This document shows positions 59,679 to 64,000 of a stretch of DNA of 64,000 nucleotides, piece after piece. Made by a program: the position numbers and the translations under genes. Under the pieces are notes generated by a model. That model did not search any database. It saw only the letters and a list, made by a program, of their open reading frames with translations, and had not been told where the DNA came from. This stretch comes from Lactiplantibacillus xiangfangensis (GTDB taxonomy: Bacteria; Bacillota; Bacilli; Lactobacillales; Lactobacillaceae). The stretch is from contig NZ_JQCL01000080.1 of NCBI RefSeq assembly GCF_001438845.1, positions 162,073 through 226,072 on the forward strand, written 5' to 3'. Each line of letters opens with the position of its first letter. Positions within the stretch are counted from its first letter, which is position 1.

Positions 59679-60536
59679 TTATTTGTACTTGGATTCTAGC
59701 GTACTCATCCAGTAGCCTAATGCCGTCCCTAAAATAAGGGCAAGGGCACTGAACAGGTAAGTACTAAGGGTCGCGTTGGCGTAAGAGATACTTTCCGCCG
59801 CGTAGGGATTTGGGATTAAGATCAGCAGGGTACTGGCGGTCACGATACCTAAGATGAAGTGGTAGACCCGGGAATGAAACCGAATCAACAGGTGATCCAT
59901 CAGCTTAGAGAAAAGGACCATTGCCAGAACGCCACCGAGTGCAATCGGTAAGTAGACGCCAAGAATATCCAGTTTCTTAAAACCAGTGAGCATCGGGGTA
60001 AATAAGCCTAAAATTAACAGTAAGTTTGAGGGACTTAGTCCGGGAACAAGGATGCCTAACGCGATCAAAGCGCCAGCAACGATGAATCCGCCAAAGTTGG
60101 CTGGAAGGGTCCCGAAAAGTTCACTCATGAAGTAGAGTAGTCCGCTGCTGATGAGGAAGGTCCCACCAAACCACAAGTAGTCGACAGAGTCGCGGGGACC
60201 GTGGCTACCCGCCGTCTTCATTAGCGCGGGTAAGGTCCCAACGATGGCACCAGCAAAGCCCCATAACACGATGACTTGGGCGTGCGCGAGCAGGTACTCG
60301 AGTGGCGCTGATAGCAACGCAATTCCGACGATTCCACCTAAGCCGACCGGGACAAAGTACCAGAAGTCCCGCTTGAAGTTTTGGCGGAAATGGGCCATGA
60401 ATCCGAGTAACCGTTCGTAAATTCCTAAAATGGCGGCCAGGACACCGCCAGAGACACCTGGTAAAATAAATCCGAGGGCGATGATGACACCCTTGAAAAA
60501 GCGGTGCCAGAAAGTATCGTTTGATTGACGTTGCAT
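59679..60536 (-). CDS. DUF368-family transporter (PopT-type, undecaprenyl phosphate)
   Basis: 285 residues, about eight to ten helices, AGGAG before the ATG. Two family signature repeats are seen: FILPGVSGGVLAAILGIYERLL and LGILVPGLSPSNLLLILGLFTPML (PGxSGG and PGxSPS). DUF368 proteins were recently shown to recycle undecaprenyl phosphate across the membrane (PopT) together with DedA-type UptA. That role here is by family homology and would link it to peptidoglycan and teichoic acid synthesis. Confidence 0.9.
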   Translation of the reverse strand: MQRQSNDTFWHRFFKGVIIALGFILPGVSGGVLAAILGIYERLLGFMAHFRQNFKRDFWYFVPVGLGGIVGIALLSAPLEYLLAHAQVIVLWGFAGAIVGTLPALMKTAGSHGPRDSVDYLWFGGTFLISSGLLYFMSELFGTLPANFGGFIVAGALIALGILVPGLSPSNLLLILGLFTPMLTGFKKLDILGVYLPIALGGVLAMVLFSKLMDHLLIRFHSRVYHFILGIVTASTLLILIPNPYAAESISYANATLSTYLFSALALILGTALGYWMSTLESKYK

Positions 60537-60602
60537 TATTTAAAGCTCCTTTTAATTGGAAAAGCAAGTTTTATTAAAGTATCTTACGATACCAAATCCA
60601 CT

Positions 60603-60639
60603 AAGAAAACGCAATCAATACTCCTGATTGCGTTTTCTT
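60603..60639. terminator. Terminator-like hairpin in a divergent intergenic region
   Basis: AAGAAAACGCAATCA and TGATTGCGTTTTCTT are perfect arms around TACTCC-containing loop. It sits between two divergent starts, where no upstream gene ends. Confidence 0.75.
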
Positions 60640-60758
60640 ATACGGGTTGACGCTTGCTCATAAAACTGATTTAGCCTAAAATGTACTAATATGAAAAAAC
60701 ATGAAAATTTATGAACATGATTAGGTGTAAGTTCATAACTAAGGAAAGTTGAGGCTAT

Positions 60759-62117
60759 ATGGAAAATCAGCAGCTCGCTCGCAAGTTGAAACGACGCCAC
60801 GTGCAGATGATTGCTTTAGGTGGTGCAATTGGTACGGGCTTATTTCTCGGTTCAGGTGCGGCCATTAGACAGGCCGGGCCATCAATTTTATTGGCGTACG
60901 CAATCGGTGGATTCTTTTGCTACCTCATGATGCGCGCCTTGGGGGAATTACTCCTCTCCAATACAAAACTGCATTCTTTCTTGGAATTTATCAATTTATA
61001 TTTAGGTAAGAAGTTTGAATTTGCCATTGGTTGGACTTACTGGTTATGCTGGATCAGTCTAGCCATGGCCGATTTAACGGCTAGTGGGATCTATATTCGC
61101 TACTGGTTCCCTTGGATTCCACAGTGGGTAACGCCGTTAGTCATCATCTTGATTCTACTAGTCTTTAATCTGCTATCCGTGAGTGCCTTTGGGGAACTAG
61201 AATACTGGTTCTCCATGATTAAAGTCGTGGCGATCATTGCTTTGATCGTTACCGGGGCGATTCTGATTGGATCATCCGCACACGTCGGGGGTCAAACTGT
61301 GTCGGTGACGAACTTGGTTTCACACGGCGGGTTCTTCCCTAAGGGGTTAAGCGGTTTTCTAACGTCGTTTTCACTAGTGATTTTCGCCTTTACCGGAATT
61401 GAAATGGTTGGGATTACCGCTGGGGAAGCTGAGAACCCGGAGAAGGAATTACCACGGGCCATCAATAGTTTGCCCATTCGGATTTCATTTTTCTACGTGG
61501 GAGCCTTGTTCGTCATCATGTCAATCTATCCGTGGGACCAAATTACGACGAGCCAATCGCCGTTTGTGCAAGTCTTCAGCGACATTGGCATCAAAGCGGC
61601 GGCCAGCATCATTAACTTTGTCGTTTTGACGGCAGCCTTATCCGCATGTAACAGCGCCATTTTCAGTACGAGTCGGACGCTATTTACGTTAGCGCACGGC
61701 CACAACGCACCAAAGTGGATGGGAAAGGTCAATCGCTATAACGTTCCTGCCCGTGCACTTGGTTTTTCATCGTTGATCTTACTAGTGATCGTTGTCTTAA
61801 ATTACGTGATTCCTAGTACGGTTTTTACGCTGATCTCAAACGTTGCGACGACCAACTTCATCATTGTCTGGTGCTCGTTACTAGTTTGTCACTACGTTTA
61901 TAAGAAGACCCAGGACAGTAGTAAGAATCCGTTCAAATTACCGTTGTTCCCGTTATCTAACGTGGTAACGCTGGTCTTTTTCTTAGCCGTAACGGTGGTC
62001 TTATGTTTTGACACCGTTAACCGGTGGGCCGTGATTGGATCCGTCTTATGGTTCGTCGTGTTACTCGTTATCGAGTCCGGGATGCGCCGTCACCAACAAA
62101 TTTCTAAAGATAATTAA
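60759..62117 (+). CDS. Amino acid permease, APC superfamily (AAT family)
   Basis: 452 residues, 12 helices. The N-terminal LKRRHVQMIALGGAIGTGLFLGSG is diagnostic of the AAT family, followed by YAIGGFFCYLMMRALGEL and FTGIEMVGITAGEAENPEKELPRAI. Closest by feel to CycA/AnsP-type transporters; it should import an amino acid by proton symport. Substrate not assigned. Short divergent spacer to the DUF368 gene. Confidence 0.93.
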   Translation: MENQQLARKLKRRHVQMIALGGAIGTGLFLGSGAAIRQAGPSILLAYAIGGFFCYLMMRALGELLLSNTKLHSFLEFINLYLGKKFEFAIGWTYWLCWISLAMADLTASGIYIRYWFPWIPQWVTPLVIILILLVFNLLSVSAFGELEYWFSMIKVVAIIALIVTGAILIGSSAHVGGQTVSVTNLVSHGGFFPKGLSGFLTSFSLVIFAFTGIEMVGITAGEAENPEKELPRAINSLPIRISFFYVGALFVIMSIYPWDQITTSQSPFVQVFSDIGIKAAASIINFVVLTAALSACNSAIFSTSRTLFTLAHGHNAPKWMGKVNRYNVPARALGFSSLILLVIVVLNYVIPSTVFTLISNVATTNFIIVWCSLLVCHYVYKKTQDSSKNPFKLPLFPLSNVVTLVFFLAVTVVLCFDTVNRWAVIGSVLWFVVLLVIESGMRRHQQISKDN

Positions 62118-62122
62118 TTAAG

Positions 62123-62158
62123 AAAAGCGGCTGTGACTTTTGTCATGGGCGTTTTTTT
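62123..62158 (+). terminator. Terminator of permease gene
   Basis: AAAAGCGGCTGTGAC pairs with GTCATGGGCGTTTTTT with G-U pairs, followed by T. Confidence 0.8.
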
Positions 62159-62194
62159 GTGGCCGGATGTTGCATTTTTACCAAGCGCATCTTT

Positions 62195-62247
62195 TTGATA
62201 AAAATGGCTTATGCTTGTAATTTATAAATCTATCGTTTACAATTGTA
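62195..62247 (+). promoter_or_regulatory. Promoter and CopY box of the multicopper oxidase gene
   Basis: TTGATA (62195-62200), 17-base spacer, TAATTT (62218-62223). TACAATTGTA at 62238-62247 matches the CopY/CopR cop box TACANNTGTA exactly and is palindromic with flanking T/A. It overlaps the start of the transcript, fitting repression relieved by copper. Confidence 0.78.
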
Positions 62248-62280
62248 ATCAAAATAATGAGATGACGGGGGACCGGGTGA

Positions 62281-63759
62281 ATGCAAGCAAAAACGTGGGG
62301 TTGGTTAGGGGTGCTAGGCATTGGGTTATTAGGATTAGGCTACGTTTACGGACAGCGTTCGTGGTCGCCGATGGGTGGGATGATGGGCGGTCGCCATGGT
62401 GGTAACGGCATGATGATGTCTAAGACGGTTTCCGACGTTGCCACGTCGCAAACAACAACTGCGGCGCACCCGTTAGCTTTACCAAAACGGCTAAAGCCAA
62501 CGCAGGCAACTAAAACGAAAGTCAGTTACACGTTGACTGCACAGACGAGTCAAATGGCGTTTAAACCGGGAACTAAGACTAAAACACTGGGGTACAACGG
62601 TAACTATTTAGGCCCCGTGTTACAAGTTCGCCGGGGCCAAACGCTCCAAATTAAAACACGCAACCAGTTAACGCGTCCAACGACGTTTCACTGGCACGGC
62701 GCGATCGTCCCCGGTAAAGATGATGGTGGGCCGCACCAAGTGGTTGCTCCGGGACAGAGTAAGACCGTTGCTTTTAAGATTCAACAGCCCGCGGCGACAT
62801 TATGGTATCATCCACACGCAATGGGCAGTACGGCTAAACAAGTGTACCAGGGGCTAGCTGGTTTGATCTACGTCCGCGATAAGCAAAGTGACCAGCTACA
62901 CTTACCGGACAAGTACGGCGTCAACGACTTTCCGGTTGTGATTCAAGACCGGAGCTTTACTAAAAATAATCAGTTTGATTACGACGCAGCTTACAACAGT
63001 GACGGGACAAAGGGGAATACGTTACTAATCAATGGCACCTTTAACCCGTATATCAGGGTCACGACTAAATTGGTTCGATTGCGATTCGTCAATGGGTCGA
63101 ATGCCCGTAATTATCAATTAAAGCTGTCCAATGGCCAAGCAATGCAGCAAATCGCCACGGACGGTGGCCTATTAAGCAAGCCGGTTGCGGTCAAGACGCT
63201 CAAACTATCGCCTGGTGAACGTGGTGAGGTCATCATTGATGCGGCAAAGTTTAAAGCGGGACAACCGGTGACGGTCAAAAATGGCCAGCAAGTCGTCTTA
63301 ACGCTACGATCAGCCCAAAAGAAAGTTAGTGACGGCCAGTTACCGGCGAACCTCCTCTCAGTCCCAACTGTCAATACAACCAATGCGCAACATCAAACGT
63401 TAGCATTTAACGGTATGGGGACCATGGTCAGTATCAATCATCAGCAGTATTCGAAAGATCGCATTGATTTAACCGCGCAGCAAGATCGGCCACAAGTCTG
63501 GACCTTGAAAAATACTGGCACGATGATGGGCGGGATGATTCACCCGTTTCATTTGCACGGTGTTCAATTTAGAATTTTGAGTATTAACGGGCAGGCCCCG
63601 CCAGCTAATTTACAAGGGTTGAAGGATACCGTTGCGTTAGATCCGGATAGTACGGTTAAGATTGCATTTAACTTTAAAGACCGGGGAATCTATATGTATC
63701 ACTGTCATAACTTGGAACATGAAGAAAATGGGATGATGGGGCAAATCAAGGTCAGTTAA
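62281..63759 (+). CDS. Multicopper oxidase (laccase-like)
   Basis: 492 residues, GGGGGA before the ATG. An N-terminal hydrophobic anchor or signal (~5-25) is followed by a Met/His/Gly-rich stretch (MGGMMGGRHGGNGMMM). The copper sites are complete: HWHG, WYHPHAMG, HPFHLHG and HCHNLEHEENGMM, giving one T1 and a trinuclear T2/T3 centre. Cupredoxin folds: three. It oxidises Cu(I) or phenolic/amine substrates outside the membrane; lactobacillus homologues are reported as laccases. The cop box upstream points to copper detoxification. Confidence 0.94.
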   Translation: MQAKTWGWLGVLGIGLLGLGYVYGQRSWSPMGGMMGGRHGGNGMMMSKTVSDVATSQTTTAAHPLALPKRLKPTQATKTKVSYTLTAQTSQMAFKPGTKTKTLGYNGNYLGPVLQVRRGQTLQIKTRNQLTRPTTFHWHGAIVPGKDDGGPHQVVAPGQSKTVAFKIQQPAATLWYHPHAMGSTAKQVYQGLAGLIYVRDKQSDQLHLPDKYGVNDFPVVIQDRSFTKNNQFDYDAAYNSDGTKGNTLLINGTFNPYIRVTTKLVRLRFVNGSNARNYQLKLSNGQAMQQIATDGGLLSKPVAVKTLKLSPGERGEVIIDAAKFKAGQPVTVKNGQQVVLTLRSAQKKVSDGQLPANLLSVPTVNTTNAQHQTLAFNGMGTMVSINHQQYSKDRIDLTAQQDRPQVWTLKNTGTMMGGMIHPFHLHGVQFRILSINGQAPPANLQGLKDTVALDPDSTVKIAFNFKDRGIYMYHCHNLEHEENGMMGQIKVS

Positions 63760-63776
63760 TTAGTGTCAATCAATGC

Positions 63777-63818
63777 AAAAAACAACCATCAGGTCAGATT
63801 TGACTTGATGGTTGTTTT
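63777..63818. terminator. Bidirectional terminator
   Basis: AAAACAACCATCA and TGATGGTTGTTTT are perfect arms; between the oxidase gene and the convergent partial gene. Confidence 0.92.
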
Positions 63819-63841
63819 GTCTTCCAGATCTAAAGTGCCAA

Positions 63842-64000
63842 TTATTTCGTTTGTGGCGTTGATTTAAGCTGTTTTTCTACGGCCTGAGTGTTTTTCATTA
63901 GGACCGCTTCATCACTGAGTGCCATAATTCGGTGGTGGGTGAGTAGGTCGTTAGTGAGTGCCTGGTAGACGAGCGGCGCGACGACCCAGCAAGTTTGCGT
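63842..64000 (-). CDS. C-terminal 52 residues of an unrecognised protein (5' lies outside)
   Basis: On the minus strand the frame is open from the window edge to TAA at 63842-63844, reading TQTCWVVAPLVYQALTNDLL... and ending EKQLKSTPQTK. A terminator follows directly. No family recognised from this fragment. Confidence 0.7.
   Translation of the reverse strand, partial: TQTCWVVAPLVYQALTNDLLTHHRIMALSDEAVLMKNTQAVEKQLKSTPQTK

Overview
The window looks like chromosomal DNA of a Lactiplantibacillus plantarum-group lactic acid bacterium (L. plantarum, paraplantarum or pentosus). The evidence is protein-level: a KxYKxGKxW-type signal peptide, LPQTxE-style sorting signals, a type B RNase P RNA, GpsB/RecU/PonA-type housekeeping genes, Lactobacillales-type surface proteins, and strong AGGAGG-type ribosome binding sites. 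Species naming is inference; no database was searched. I saw no tRNA, rRNA, prophage, IS transposase or CRISPR array.

Layout. 1-3.5 kb: 3' part of an LPXTG adhesin and an orphan YefM-like antitoxin. 3.5-9.5 kb: housekeeping block with ponA-recU divergent from ypsA-gpsB-rnpB-ypsC (peptidoglycan synthesis, division, RNase P, rRNA methylation), then copy A of a structured repeat. 9.8-20.5 kb: accessory metabolism and transport (aldo-keto reductase, ABC-2 exporter, MerR regulator, two MFS transporters, carboxylesterase, TetR, membrane acyltransferase, alpha/beta hydrolase). 20.8-31.1 kb: cell-surface island in which two paralogous secreted GH25 muramidases, each preceded by a WalR-type box, flank a giant adhesin and a membrane protein made of two duplicated halves. 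31.2-37 kb: FAD oxidoreductase, RNase H-like protein, EbsA-like protein, fhs, two intergenic repeat elements, lspA and an RluD-type pseudouridine synthase.

37-41.3 kb holds the most unusual locus. A PyrR-type attenuator and pyrR are followed by genes homologous to both subunits of carbamoyl-phosphate synthetase. The glutaminase triad is Gly/Phe/Asp instead of Cys/His/Glu. The large subunit has lost both ATP-grasp active sites and the C-terminal allosteric domain. All three frames are open and translationally coupled, so this looks like a maintained non-catalytic CPSase-like complex rather than decay.

41.4-50.6 kb: small enzymes and four regulators that each have a palindrome in their own control region, including a zinc-finger/HTH/DUF2087 + GIY-YIG + CAT-like operon and a YtrA-type GntR/ABC operon. 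50.6-51.1 kb is AT-rich and contains a possible gene remnant. 51.2-64 kb: rqcH, MarR, DegV, acetyltransferase, several conserved small proteins (HicB-like, DUF4931, DUF960, DUF975, DUF1003), a DUF368 (PopT-type) lipid carrier transporter, an amino acid permease, a multicopper oxidase behind a CopY box, and the 3' end of an unknown gene.

Most transcription units end in strong intrinsic hairpins, many placed between convergent genes. Start codons were chosen by Shine-Dalgarno spacing and family N-termini, so several differ from the longest open frame.
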